From JACDAN01 sp963842235 (GTDB taxonomy: Bacteria; Actinomycetota; Thermoleophilia; Gaiellales; Gaiellaceae), in NCBI GenBank assembly GCA_963842235.1, contig CAWJFT010000001.1, forward strand, positions 1,426,001-1,490,000: DNA of 64,000 nucleotides, given 5' to 3'. Made by a program: the position numbers and the translations under genes. A model generated the notes under the pieces. The model had not been told where the DNA came from, searched no databases, and was given only the letters and a program-made list of their open reading frames with translations. This document shows positions 26,460 through 36,997 of this stretch, one piece after another. Numbering within the stretch: the first letter of the stretch is position 1; each line of letters begins with the position of its first letter.

Positions 26460-27052
26460 GTGCTTGTGCGGTCGACGTCCGGGACCCGAAGGTACATGGG
26501 CTCGACCAGCTCGGGAAGGCCGAACCCTTCCGCCAGCTGCGCGTGGAAGCGCGCCCGCGGGATGTGAATCTCGCTGTCATCGGGTGGAACCACCCCGCCG
26601 CCGGCCTCGATCACGTCGCGGTAGCGAACGGCTCCGTCACCGACGTAGGAGCGGCCGCTCTCGACGGGGAGCTCGGCAGGAGCCACAACGACTGCCTGCC
26701 CGCCGAGGAGCGAGAACACCTCGCGGCGACGGGCGTCGATCACCGGCGTCGCGGCGGGTGCACCTGCGGCCAGGGCGTCCAGCGTGGAGACGCCGGCCAG
26801 GCCGACGTCCAGCGCGAAAGCGAGGGTGCGCGCCGTCGCCAGCCCCATTCGCAGGCTCGTGAAGCTTCCCGGCCCGGTCCCGACCGCGATCCCTTCGATC
26901 TGGGAGTCCCGCACGCCGCCGCGCCGAAGGAGCGCATCGAGATCCTCCAGCACGGATACCGGCCGCGACGTGAGCTCCCCGAGCACCTCGCCGTCCCAGA
27001 CGAGCGCGCTCGTCGCTACATCCGTCGCCGTGTCGAAGGCCAGGATCAGCAC
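26456..27052 (-). CDS. tsaB: tRNA threonylcarbamoyladenosine biosynthesis protein TsaB
   Basis: 198 residues from GTG 27052, overlapping the tsaE stop by 7 bp. The ASKHA-fold N-terminus is LILAFDTATDVATSAL, and AVGTGPGSFTSLRMGLATA is the diagnostic TsaB segment; the catalytic site is degenerate as in all TsaB proteins, which act as scaffold for TsaD. The 48 residues upstream in the same frame lie inside tsaE and are not conserved. Confidence 0.94.
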   Translation of the reverse strand: MLILAFDTATDVATSALVWDGEVLGELTSRPVSVLEDLDALLRRGGVRDSQIEGIAVGTGPGSFTSLRMGLATARTLAFALDVGLAGVSTLDALAAGAPAATPVIDARRREVFSLLGGQAVVVAPAELPVESGRSYVGDGAVRYRDVIEAGGGVVPPDDSEIHIPRARFHAQLAEGFGLPELVEPMYLRVPDVDRTST

Positions 27053-27456
27053 TCCCGCACCTCGATGTGCCGGCGGTCGTCGCCGGCATGCTCGAGCTTG
27101 AGCTCGAAGCGGGCCGGCGGGAGCACGCCCTCGCCGGCCTCCGGCCACTCGACGAAGCAGACGGCGCCGTCGAAGTACGGCTCGAGGTCGCCCCACTCGG
27201 CCGGGGAGACGCCGGCGAAGCGGTAGAGGTCGAGGTGGGAGACGTCGACGCGGCCGCGATAGCGGTGGCCGACCGTGAAGGTCGGGCTCGTGACCGGGCC
27301 CTCGACGCCGAGCGCGCGACAGGCTCCTCGGACGAGCGTCGTCTTCCCGGTGCCGAGCTCGCCGGCGACGGTGACCACGTCCCCGGGCTCCAGTTTGGCC
27401 GCAAGGCCCGCCCCCACAGCCTCCGTTTCCTCCGCGGAGGCGGATTCGACCGTCAT
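27046..27456 (-). CDS. tsaE: tRNA threonylcarbamoyladenosine biosynthesis ATPase TsaE
   Basis: 136 residues with Walker A GELGTGKTTLVRG near residue 34, the family block VTSPTFTVGHRYRG and the acidic LDLYRFAGVSPAEWGDLEPY, then FVEWPEAGEGVLP. TsaE hydrolyses ATP to recycle the TsaB-TsaD complex. First gene of tsaE-tsaB-rimI-tsaD; the UDG gene lies 10 bp upstream on the same strand. Confidence 0.95.
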   Translation of the reverse strand: MTVESASAEETEAVGAGLAAKLEPGDVVTVAGELGTGKTTLVRGACRALGVEGPVTSPTFTVGHRYRGRVDVSHLDLYRFAGVSPAEWGDLEPYFDGAVCFVEWPEAGEGVLPPARFELKLEHAGDDRRHIEVREC

Positions 27457-27466
27457 GGCGTAGAGG

Positions 27467-28096
27467 CTAGAAGAGGCCCAGCTGGACCGTTGGCTGGGCG
27501 CGGAGCACGACGGGCTCAGGCTCGGGAACCTCGTCGGTGCGGCCCAGCAGCTCTGGAAGCCGGGAGAAGTCCTGCTGGAGCACCTCCAGCATCCTCGGCG
27601 TGTAAAGCGCCGCCGCAGGGTGGTAGAGCGGGTAGAGGAGCACTTGGCGGCCGCCGACCGTCGTCTCCTGCTCGACGCCGTGGACCCGTGTAATCCCGGT
27701 CTGCTTCCCCGACAGCAGCTTCGTGGCGAAGTTCCCGAGGGTGGCGACGACGTGCGGTTCGATCAGCGCGATCTGGCGGAAGAGGTGCGGCTCGCACGAC
27801 TCGATCTCGTCGGGGGCTGGATCCCGGTTCCCCGGCGGGCGGCACTTGAGGACGTTGGCGATGTAGACGTCGGAGCGCTCGAGGCCGATGCCCGCCAAGA
27901 GGTTGTCGAGCAGCTTGCCGGCCTGGCCGACGAAGGGCAGTCCCTGCTTGTCCTCGTGGAAGCCTGGCGCCTCGCCGACGAACATCAGGTCAGCATGAGG
28001 GTCGCCCACGCCGAAGACGACCTGTGTCCGGGTCTGTGAGAGCCGGCAGCGCGTGCATCCCGAGACCTGTTCCCCGAGCGCCTGAAGCGTCGTCAC
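27467..28096 (-). CDS. Family 4 uracil-DNA glycosylase with clamp-binding tail
   Basis: 209 residues from GTG 28096; an in-frame ATG 13 codons upstream is less likely because family members start close to the first cysteines. Four Cys that hold the Fe-S cluster are visible: CTRC near residue 14, KCRPPGNRDP near 85 and ESCEPHL near 101. Motif GEAPGFHEDKQGLPFVGQAG is the active-site loop and LYPLYHPAAAL the C-terminal His motif. Removes uracil from DNA. The last five residues, QLGLF, match the sliding-clamp-binding consensus QLxLF. Confidence 0.92.
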   Translation of the reverse strand: MTTLQALGEQVSGCTRCRLSQTRTQVVFGVGDPHADLMFVGEAPGFHEDKQGLPFVGQAGKLLDNLLAGIGLERSDVYIANVLKCRPPGNRDPAPDEIESCEPHLFRQIALIEPHVVATLGNFATKLLSGKQTGITRVHGVEQETTVGGRQVLLYPLYHPAAALYTPRMLEVLQQDFSRLPELLGRTDEVPEPEPVVLRAQPTVQLGLF

Positions 28097-28141
28097 CCGC
28101 GCGAGTCTAGGGCGGGCGTCGGACGCAGCTCTCACGGGGAT

Positions 28142-28363
28142 CTACCCGCAGCCGCAGGATCCGCCGCAGCAACCTCCGCCGGCGGAGCGCGGTGCGCTAC
28201 CGAAGCTCGGGAGCTCGCTGCTCGAGCCGTGGGCGGCGAACACCGAGAGCTGCTTGCGGACGTCCGAGGCGCCGCAGTCGGGGCAGTCCGGCTGCTGTCC
28301 GTTCCGGACGAGCTCCTCGAAATGCGACTCGCACTGCATGCAGACGTACTCGTAGATCGGCAT
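28142..28363 (-). CDS. FmdB-type zinc ribbon protein
   Basis: 73 residues from ATG 28363. Starts MPIYEYVCMQCESHFEELV with the second Cys pair in QPDCPDCGA, the CxxC-x20-CxxC zinc ribbon of the FmdB regulatory-protein family, and ends in a Gly/Cys-rich tail (GGGCCGGSCGCG). Role in general unknown; in a methylotroph it was linked to amidase regulation. Stands 45 bp from the UDG gene and diverges from the pantothenate operon. Confidence 0.9.
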   Translation of the reverse strand: MPIYEYVCMQCESHFEELVRNGQQPDCPDCGASDVRKQLSVFAAHGSSSELPSFGSAPRSAGGGCCGGSCGCG

Positions 28364-28444
28364 CGACGCGGAGTGTATCCCGAGCGTCGGGCGCAGGATT
28401 ACACTTGCAGTCGCCCGGTATCCGCAACGGAACTGGAGCGACTG

Positions 28445-29107
28445 ATGATCGAAAGTGTGAACGTGATCGGCGCCGGCCGAGTCGGCTCGGCGGTCCTCGC
28501 CCGCCTCGCGGAGCGCGGCATAGAGCCGCGCGACGACGCCGACGTCGTCCTCCTGTGCGTACCGGACACGGCGATCCCGGCCGTTGTCCAGTCTCTGACA
28601 CCAGACGTGTCGCAGTGGATTGCGCACACGAGCGGAGCGACACCGCTCTCCGCGCTCGATCCCTACCGGCGGCGCTTCGGGCTGCACCCGCTCCAGAGCT
28701 TCAGCAAGGCGCGCGGGCCCGAGCAGCTCGATGGAGCGGCAGCGGCGATCACCGCGGAGACGGACGAGGCACGGGCGGTCGGCTTCGAGCTCGCGCGGCT
28801 GCTCGGCCTCGAGCCCTTCGAGCTCGCCGAAGAGGACCGCGCGCTCTACCACGCCGGCGCCGCGATCGCGTCCAACTACCTCGTCACGCTGCATCGCGCG
28901 GCGGCAGAGATCTTCGAGGCCGTGGGAGCGCCGACTGCCGCGCTTCGCCCGCTGATGCAGGGCGTCATCGACAACGGCTTCGAGCTGACCGGCCCGATCG
29001 CCCGCGGCGACTGGGAGACAGTCGACCGCCACCTCGACGCGCTCAGGGAGCGGAAGCCGAAGCTCGAGCCGCTCTACCGAGTCCTGGCGGAGGCGACAGC
29101 ACCGTGA
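28445..29107 (+). CDS. Rossmann-like/DUF2520 protein leading the pantothenate operon
   Basis: 220 residues from ATG 28445, six bases after GGAG. N-terminal Rossmann motif VNVIGAGRVGSAVLARL; DUF2520 middle and helical C-terminal part (GLHPLQSFSKARGPEQ, HAGAAIASNYLVTL, LMQGVIDNGFELTGPI). The fold resembles 6-phosphogluconate-dehydrogenase and ketopantoate-reductase-like enzymes. The gene is coupled to panC (GTGA overlap) and no panE is present, so it may supply or assist ketopantoate reduction, but this is inference. Confidence 0.85.
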   Translation: MIESVNVIGAGRVGSAVLARLAERGIEPRDDADVVLLCVPDTAIPAVVQSLTPDVSQWIAHTSGATPLSALDPYRRRFGLHPLQSFSKARGPEQLDGAAAAITAETDEARAVGFELARLLGLEPFELAEEDRALYHAGAAIASNYLVTLHRAAAEIFEAVGAPTAALRPLMQGVIDNGFELTGPIARGDWETVDRHLDALRERKPKLEPLYRVLAEATAP

Positions 29108-29874
29108 GGATCGTCCGAACGATCTCCGAGCTCCACGAGGCGCTTGCGCAGGTGCGCGGCGGCTCGATCGGCCTCGTCCCGACGATGGGGGCGTTCCACG
29201 AGGGTCACCTGTCGCTCTTCCGGGCGGCTCGCTCGGAATCGGACGCCGTCGTCGTGAGCCTGTTCGTGAACCCCGTCCAGTTCTCGAGCGGTGAGGATCT
29301 CGCCCGCTATCCGCGCGACGAAGCGCGCGATGCTCGGCTGGCGACGGACGCGGGCGTGGACATCCTCTTCGTACCGAAGCAGGACGAGCTCTATCCGCCC
29401 GGCTTCGAGACCTGGGTCGACGTCGAAGAGCTCGGCCGCAGCCTCGAAGGGGAGTTCAGGCCCGGACACTTCCGCGGGGTCGCAACGATCTGCCTGAAGC
29501 TCTTCAACCTCGTCCGGCCCGAGCGTGCCTACTTCGGCCAGAAGGACGCTCAGCAGGCCGCCGTGATCCGGAGGATGGCCCTCGACCTGAACGTCCCGGT
29601 CACGATTCGGGTGCTCCCGACAGTGCGCGACGACGACGGTCTCGCGCTCTCGTCCCGGAACGCCTACCTCTCGTCCGTAGAGCGGGAACAGGCGCTCGCC
29701 CTCCCGCGAGCACTGGCTACCAAGGATGCGGCCCGGGCACGGGAGCTCCTGCGAGGGCTCGACGTGGACTACGTCGAGGTCGCTGACTTCGACCCGAAGG
29801 TCCTGGCCGCCGCGGTCCGCGTCGGATCCACGCGCCTGATCGACAACGTCGTCCTGGAAGGAGAAGCGTCATGA
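29104..29874 (+). CDS. panC: Pantoate-beta-alanine ligase
   Basis: 256 residues from GTG 29104. Class I ligase motifs: LVPTMGAFHEGHLSLF (HIGH-like His-x-Gly-His), VVVSLFVNPVQFSSGEDLAR, RPGHFRGVATICLKLFNLV, YFGQKDAQQAAVIRRM and the KMSKS-like SSRNAYLS. Joins pantoate and beta-alanine with ATP to make pantothenate. GTGA and ATGA overlaps link it to the DUF2520 gene and panB. It is about 25 residues shorter at the C-terminus than E. coli PanC. Confidence 0.95.
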   Translation: MRIVRTISELHEALAQVRGGSIGLVPTMGAFHEGHLSLFRAARSESDAVVVSLFVNPVQFSSGEDLARYPRDEARDARLATDAGVDILFVPKQDELYPPGFETWVDVEELGRSLEGEFRPGHFRGVATICLKLFNLVRPERAYFGQKDAQQAAVIRRMALDLNVPVTIRVLPTVRDDDGLALSSRNAYLSSVEREQALALPRALATKDAARARELLRGLDVDYVEVADFDPKVLAAAVRVGSTRLIDNVVLEGEAS

Positions 29875-30740
29875 AGCTGTCGCTGACCGAGATCGCCGAG
29901 CGCAAGCGGCGAGGCGAGAAGCTCGTCATGGTCACCGCCTATGACCACCCGAGCGCGCGGCTCGTAGATGCCGCGGGGATCGATCTGATCCTCGTCGGCG
30001 ACTCGGCGGCCGACAACGTGCTCGGCTACGACTCGACCGTCCCGGTGACTGTCGACGAGCTGGTCGTCCTCGTTCGGGCCGTTACGCGCGGCGCCGAGCG
30101 CGCGTTCGTGATCGCGGACATGCCCTTCGGCTCCTTTCAGGTCTCGGACGAGACGGCGCTCGCCAACGCCGTCCGCTTCGTCAAGGAAGCGGGTGCCGAC
30201 GCCGTCAAGCTCGAGGGCGCGGGACCGTCGCTCTCCCGCGTGCAGGCAATCGTCGGTGCGGGGATTCCGGTGATGGGCCACGTGGGCCTGACGCCGCAGT
30301 CCGCGACGATGCTCGGCGGCTACAAGGCGCAGGGGCGGACCGCGGCGAAGGCGCAGCGCCTCCACGCCGACGCGAGAGCTCTGGAGGCCGCCGGCTGTTT
30401 CGCCGTCGTGCTCGAGGCCGTTCCGGCGCAGGTGGCCGACCGGATCACCGAGGCGCTCACGGTGCCGACGATCGGGATCGGCGCCGGTCCGGGCTGTGAC
30501 GGACAAGTGCTCGTCTGGCACGACCTGCTCGGGCTTTCGGACCGCCGGGCGGCCCGGTTCGTCAAGCGGTACGCGGAGGTCGGCGCCGAGATTCAGCGAG
30601 CGCTGGAGGCGTTCGCCGGTGAGGTGAGATCGGGCGTGTTCCCCGCCGAGGAGCACACCTACTCGATCCCCCCGGACGAGCTCAGCCTATTCGCCCAGGC
30701 CACCGAGCAGCGCGAGCGCGCTCCAGATACCGACCGCTAG
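29871..30740 (+). CDS. panB: 3-methyl-2-oxobutanoate hydroxymethyltransferase
   Basis: 289 residues from ATG 29871. Key family segments: VMVTAYDHPSARLVD, ILVGDSAADNVLGYDSTV with the metal-binding Asp, IADMPFGSF, GHVGLTPQSATMLGGYKAQG and TIGIGAGPGCDGQVLVWHDL. Adds a hydroxymethyl group from methylene-tetrahydrofolate to 2-oxoisovalerate, giving ketopantoate. Its last 54 bp overlap the convergent Yip1-like gene. Confidence 0.95.
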   Translation: MKLSLTEIAERKRRGEKLVMVTAYDHPSARLVDAAGIDLILVGDSAADNVLGYDSTVPVTVDELVVLVRAVTRGAERAFVIADMPFGSFQVSDETALANAVRFVKEAGADAVKLEGAGPSLSRVQAIVGAGIPVMGHVGLTPQSATMLGGYKAQGRTAAKAQRLHADARALEAAGCFAVVLEAVPAQVADRITEALTVPTIGIGAGPGCDGQVLVWHDLLGLSDRRAARFVKRYAEVGAEIQRALEAFAGEVRSGVFPAEEHTYSIPPDELSLFAQATEQRERAPDTDR

Positions 30741-31247
30741 CGCGACGAGCCAGACGAGGGCTAGGGCGACGGCGCCGGCCGCCCGTCCGAGGCTCCATCC
30801 GTAGACCTCGCGCATGCCGACAAGCAGGAGAGCGAGGCTCCACGCGGCGAGCAAGATCAGGAGCGGCGGGAAGAGGAGCCAGAGCGGCAGGGCGAAGACA
30901 AGCGGCGGGAACGAGAAGGCGAGGATGTGCCGCACGCGCCGTGAGCTCCCCCAGCCGCCGAGCCGGCGGGTCACGAAGGCGAGGGACGAGCCAAGGAGCC
31001 AGTAGACGGCGAACCCGACCGAGAGCCCGGTCAGGAAGATCCAGACGAACGCGTCGAAGACGTCGAGGTCCGCGAGACCGTCTCCGGCCAGCCCGAGCGC
31101 CAGCGCGATCCCGGCCGCGAAGCAGAGCGCGACGACGACGTCCTGCCGCTCCAACGCGGACTCCCGTGAGTCGATGCGGAACGTGGCGAACACCTCGCGC
31201 GGCAGGCGGAGCACGGCCACGGCCCGGCGCCACCAGACGCGTTCCAC
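30687..31247 (-). CDS. Yip1-like membrane protein
   Basis: 186 residues from GTG 31247 with five hydrophobic helices between residues 38 and 180. The first 35 residues are basic and amphipathic (LRLPREVFATFRIDSRES), then helices such as VVVALCFAAGIALALGLAG and VRHILAFSFPPLVFALPLWL, a pattern seen in bacterial Yip1/YIF1-like proteins. Function unknown. It starts one base after the stop of the methyltransferase gene and ends inside panB. Confidence 0.7.
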   Translation of the reverse strand: MERVWWRRAVAVLRLPREVFATFRIDSRESALERQDVVVALCFAAGIALALGLAGDGLADLDVFDAFVWIFLTGLSVGFAVYWLLGSSLAFVTRRLGGWGSSRRVRHILAFSFPPLVFALPLWLLFPPLLILLAAWSLALLLVGMREVYGWSLGRAAGAVALALVWLVALAVGIWSALALLGGLGE

Positions 31248-31248
31248 G

Positions 31249-31906
31249 CTAGTGACGAGGTCGGGCCACGACCGTGATCCCTTCCCTCAGCGTGCGCGGA
31301 ACGACCGGGCCCAACCCACGGAACGCCCGGTTCTTCCGAGACCCGTGGTCGAAGTAGTTCGCGGTCACGAGACGGGTGATCTCGAACCCGGCATCGCTCA
31401 CCGCCGAGCGGAGCTCGCTGACCGTGTACTCGTGGAAGTGACCAGGGTTTGACGGGGTGCTGCGAATCGGCTCGTAAGGGTTGCGGCCAAGGAGCATCCG
31501 GAACCGCTTGGGCAGTGCCGTCGCGTTGGGCGTCTGGATCACGAGGCTGCCCGACGCCGCCAGGCCACTGGCAAGGAACCGAAGCACCGGCACGAGCGCG
31601 ACGTGGAGGTGCTCGATCACCTCTCCGCAAACGATGACGTCATGCGGTTCCAGCTCGGGATAGTCCGAGTCGTTCAGGTCGACCTGGGTGTGGGACTCGC
31701 CTTCACGGCGCGGGAAGCGATGGTCTTCCCACCCCAGCGTGTCGACCCGGGCAGCCGGGAGCGCCTCGCGCAGCAGGGCGCTCTCGAAGCTCGGGCCGAC
31801 GACGAGGATCCGCTGCGGGGCGAGGCCGGTGACGAGGTCGAGCAGCAGCTCGTAGCGCCGGGCGTGCGTGCGGAGGTAGACCTCCTCCTCCGGCGTATAG
31901 CTGCGC

Positions 31907-31914
<8 letters not shown>
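31249..31914 (-). CDS. Class I SAM-dependent methyltransferase with apparent CTG start
   Basis: 221 residues counted from CTG 31914, eight bases inside the uvrA 3' end. The first in-frame ATG/GTG/TTG is GTG at 31620, which would delete the SAM-binding strand RILVVGPSFESALLREAL, so the real start must be upstream; CTG followed by PERSYTPEEEVYLRTHARRY is the only plausible site. Motif CGEVIEHLHVALVPVL corresponds to the post-II region; FHEYTVSELRSAVSDAGFE is typical of small-molecule or glycan methyltransferases of the UbiE/SAM-MT class. Substrate unknown. Coupled to uvrA. Confidence 0.72.
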
Positions 31915-34735
<2,821 letters not shown>

Positions 34736-35225
34736 AACCGGCCAGTGTAACTGTGGGAGTGGCTGCGAACAAGTGTTCGTTTTTCGCGTTTTCGTCGCCT
34801 AGGCTCCAGCTCCACGGCCAATCCTCCGGGCGCTCGACGAGGCCGGCCTTGACCGGATTGGCCAGGACATAAGCGATCGCGTCCTCGAGGTACTCCTCGG
34901 TGTCGATTACGCGCGAGGCGAACCGTTCGCGGAAAAGCGCGCCCTTTCGCTCGTAGCGAGCGTTGTACTCCCGCGCGTAGTGGCTCTGGAACCACTGAAC
35001 GGCTCGCGACAGCTGTGCGGTTGGGCCCTCCACGACGGCGTGGTAGTGCGTGTCCATGAGGCAATACGCGTAGAGCGTCAGTCCGAAACGCCGCAGGGCT
35101 GCGATGAAGAGCAGGAGGAACAGCCGTCGGTCCCGGTCCGTGCGGAAGAGCACAGTCTCGTGCACCGCGTTTGCCGTGAAGTGGAAATAACCGTCCGGAA
35201 GATCCCTGCGGCGAACTCGCGCCAT
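34736..35225 (-). CDS. REP-associated tyrosine transposase (RAYT, IS200-like Y1 family), 3' end undefined
   Basis: From ATG 35225 (MARVRRRDLPDGYFHFTANA). Y1/HUH signature YCLMDTHYHAVVEGP near residue 45-60 and the nucleophile-bearing helix REYNARYERKGALFRERF near 85-100, then AIAYVLANPVKAGLVERPED and WPWSW, the typical RAYT C-terminal block. No stop codon follows: the frame stays open past the uvrA ATG and runs out of phase through uvrA to 33204, so the natural end was lost or a frameshift occurred near 34800. I give the uvrA start as the practical 3' limit. Palindromic REPs lie 80-145 bp upstream. Confidence 0.8.
34766..34779. promoter_or_regulatory. LexA/SOS box of uvrA
   Basis: CGAAC-AAGT-GTTCG, a perfect 5-4-5 palindrome matching the Gram-positive/actinobacterial LexA (DinR) consensus CGAAC-N4-GTTCG. 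It lies 31 bp upstream of the uvrA ATG and inside the 3' end of the RAYT reading frame. Implies DNA-damage induction of uvrA. Confidence 0.85.
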
Positions 35226-35303
35226 GCCGCCAACGGTACGGGCGGCGAGCATCTCCGACGGCCGGCGTGACGCTTCCAACCCACTTCAGGCACGGCTTCG
35301 CGA

Positions 35304-35334
35304 GCCGGGGCGAGTGTCAGACACTCGCCCCGGC
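35304..35334. repeat. REP-like palindrome, copy 3 (longest)
   Basis: Perfect 15-bp arms (GCCGGGGCGAGTGTC and complement) around a single A at 35319. It shares the GAGTGTCAGACACTC core with the other copies but has CCCCGGC instead of the CGTCGTGG flank. About 80 bp upstream of the RAYT start, as expected for REPs mobilised by RAYTs. Confidence 0.88.
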
Positions 35335-35342
35335 TCCGAAGG

Positions 35343-35370
35343 CCCGGCAGTGTCAGACACTCGTCGTGGC
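35343..35370 (+). repeat. REP-like palindrome, copy 4
   Basis: Core AGTGTCAGACACT at 35349-35361 followed by CGTCGTGGC, as in copies 1 and 2; the left arm is degenerate (CCGGC). With copy 3 it forms a pair 15 bp apart in the 154-bp gap between the RAYT and PH-domain genes, like a two-unit BIME. I see nothing else in that gap. Confidence 0.8.
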
Positions 35371-35379
35371 TTGAAGGGT

Positions 35380-35805
35380 CTAGCCGGCTAGGCGTTCGAC
35401 TAGGTGGTACAGGCGCTTCGGGCGTGGGATGTGCTCGAGTGCCAGCGGGCCGACGACGACCGTTCCATAGCCAAGGAGCTGGCCCGCGAAGGATTGCTCG
35501 AGCTCGACGGCCTCGACCGCCGCCAGGCGGACGGCCCGCGCGCGACGACGCAACGTCCCGTTGACGAGGAAGACCTTTTCCGTCGTGACGACCACCCGCG
35601 TCCGCTCCCACTTCCAGACCGCCCGCAGAGCGACTACGGCTGCCACGGCCACAATGACCATGCCCACCAGAGACGCGGGCCAAGGAAGCGTCGCGAGCAC
35701 ACCGCCGGCTCCCGCGAGCACCACCGCCCAGAACAGGGGCCGGGCGAGCACGATCCCGTGCCGCCGCGCCTCCAGAAAGATCTCCTCGTGCGGATTCGCG
35801 AGCAC
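35380..35805 (-). CDS. Membrane protein with bacterial PH-like (DUF304) domain
   Basis: 141 residues from ATG 35805. N-terminal cytoplasmic stretch NPHEEIFLEARRHGIVL, two hydrophobic helices (residues 20-62, AVVLAGAGGVLATLPWPASL and VGMVIVAVAAVVAL), then a PH-like beta domain RTRVVVTTEKVFLVNGTLRR through FAGQLLGYGTVVVGP. This is the usual pattern of bPH_2 proteins of unknown role. Stands alone between REPs and a short hypothetical gene. Confidence 0.8.
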   Translation of the reverse strand: MLANPHEEIFLEARRHGIVLARPLFWAVVLAGAGGVLATLPWPASLVGMVIVAVAAVVALRAVWKWERTRVVVTTEKVFLVNGTLRRRARAVRLAAVEAVELEQSFAGQLLGYGTVVVGPLALEHIPRPKRLYHLVERLAG

Positions 35806-35866
35806 CCAGCGCCGTTCGCCGCGAAGTGCCCGATTTCCTGCGGGTTTACGGTGGAGGAGCTAGCCG

Positions 35867-36106
35867 CTAAGCCCTGCGCCAGCGGCCGAAGATCAGGCCG
35901 CCGATCGTGAAGCCGAGCCCGAACGTCCCGAGGGCGAACGCACCCAGGGTGAGCGCCTTGCGAACTCGCGAAAGCCGCTGCCAGCGCCCGAGCGCCTCCT
36001 CCTCCTCGCTCGTCAGCGGCTCGCCGCGCCGCTTCTTGCGCAGCGCCCCGCCCGCGCGCAGCCCGAGATAGAGGTCGTCAAAGATCTCTGTGGGCTCGTC
36101 AACCAC
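35867..36106 (-). CDS. Small protein with C-terminal membrane helix
   Basis: 79 residues from GTG 36106 (VVDEPTEIFDDLYLGLRAGG), acidic then basic helical region (LTSEEEEALGRWQRLSRV) and one membrane helix (LGAFALGTFGLGFTIGGLIF) with a basic tail. Longer upstream starts would overlap the divergent metallophosphoesterase gene completely. Family not recognised. Lies 27 bp from that divergent gene, so the two may share a promoter region. Confidence 0.65.
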   Translation of the reverse strand: MVDEPTEIFDDLYLGLRAGGALRKKRRGEPLTSEEEEALGRWQRLSRVRKALTLGAFALGTFGLGFTIGGLIFGRWRRA

Positions 36107-36133
36107 GACCTGAGTGTATAGCCTGCCCCGGCT

Positions 36134-36997
36134 GTGTCCGGAGCGCGGACACGACTCCTTCACCTCTCCGACCTCCACGTGGGCAGCCGCGAAGAGCCCC
36201 GCATCGAGCCGGGGCTGGAGGCGCTGGTCGACCGCATCGATCCCGAGCTGATCGTCGCGAGCGGCGATCTGACGCACCGCGGCCGACAGGAGCAACATGA
36301 CCGGGCCGCGGAGTTCCTGCAGGGGCTGGGCCGCCCCGTCCTGGCCGTCCCCGGCAACCACGACATTCCGTACACGCCGATCGCGCGCTTCACTCGAACC
36401 TACGAGCAGTTCGAGCGCCGCTGGGAGACGACGGAGCCGATCTACCGCTCCGAGCGCCTCCACGTCGTCGGCCTGAACTCCGTCCGCCCGTGGCGCCACC
36501 AGTCCGGAGGAATCCGCCCGGCCCAGATCGAGCATGCCGCCAGACATCTAGCCGAGGCAGCGCCCCAAGCCCTCCGCGTCGTCGTCCTCCACCACCACCT
36601 GGTCGGAGCGCCCTGGCGCTCACGCAAGAAACCGGTCAGCCGACGGAGCCGCGTCCTCGCCGGCCTCGTGGACGCCGGCGCCGAGCTGATCCTGGCCGGG
36701 CACATCCACCAGGCGGCGGTAAGCGAGCGACACGAGTTCGAGGTCGTCTCCGGAGAAATCCCCGGGACGATCGTCTCGATCGCCCCGGGCCTCGGCCAGC
36801 CTCGTCCGGACCGGCGAGGCGAGGCACGGGGACTACTCGTCTACGAGAGCGAGCCGGCCTCGCTCTCCGTCCATACGTACATCTGGCGCGAGGACGACTG
36901 GGGGCTCACCGCGATTCGGCGCTTCCCGCGCGGCCGCGAGCCGCTCGCCGCCCAGCCGACCCTCGCATCCGAAGAGCTCAGTACCAGCGGCCCCTAG
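36134..36997 (+). CDS. Calcineurin-like metallophosphoesterase
   Basis: 287 residues from GTG 36134. All five metal-binding motifs are present in order: LLHLSDLHVGS, VASGDLTHRGR, VPGNHDIPYTP, VVLHHHLVG and LAGHIHQAAV. The compact form with these spacings matches the Icc/CpdA-like class III phosphodiesterase group; cyclic nucleotide, NDP-lipid or other phosphoesters are possible substrates. The C-terminal 60 residues are variable. Ends 20 bp inside the small convergent gene at 36978-37118. Confidence 0.9.
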   Translation: MSGARTRLLHLSDLHVGSREEPRIEPGLEALVDRIDPELIVASGDLTHRGRQEQHDRAAEFLQGLGRPVLAVPGNHDIPYTPIARFTRTYEQFERRWETTEPIYRSERLHVVGLNSVRPWRHQSGGIRPAQIEHAARHLAEAAPQALRVVVLHHHLVGAPWRSRKKPVSRRSRVLAGLVDAGAELILAGHIHQAAVSERHEFEVVSGEIPGTIVSIAPGLGQPRPDRRGEARGLLVYESEPASLSVHTYIWREDDWGLTAIRRFPRGREPLAAQPTLASEELSTSGP

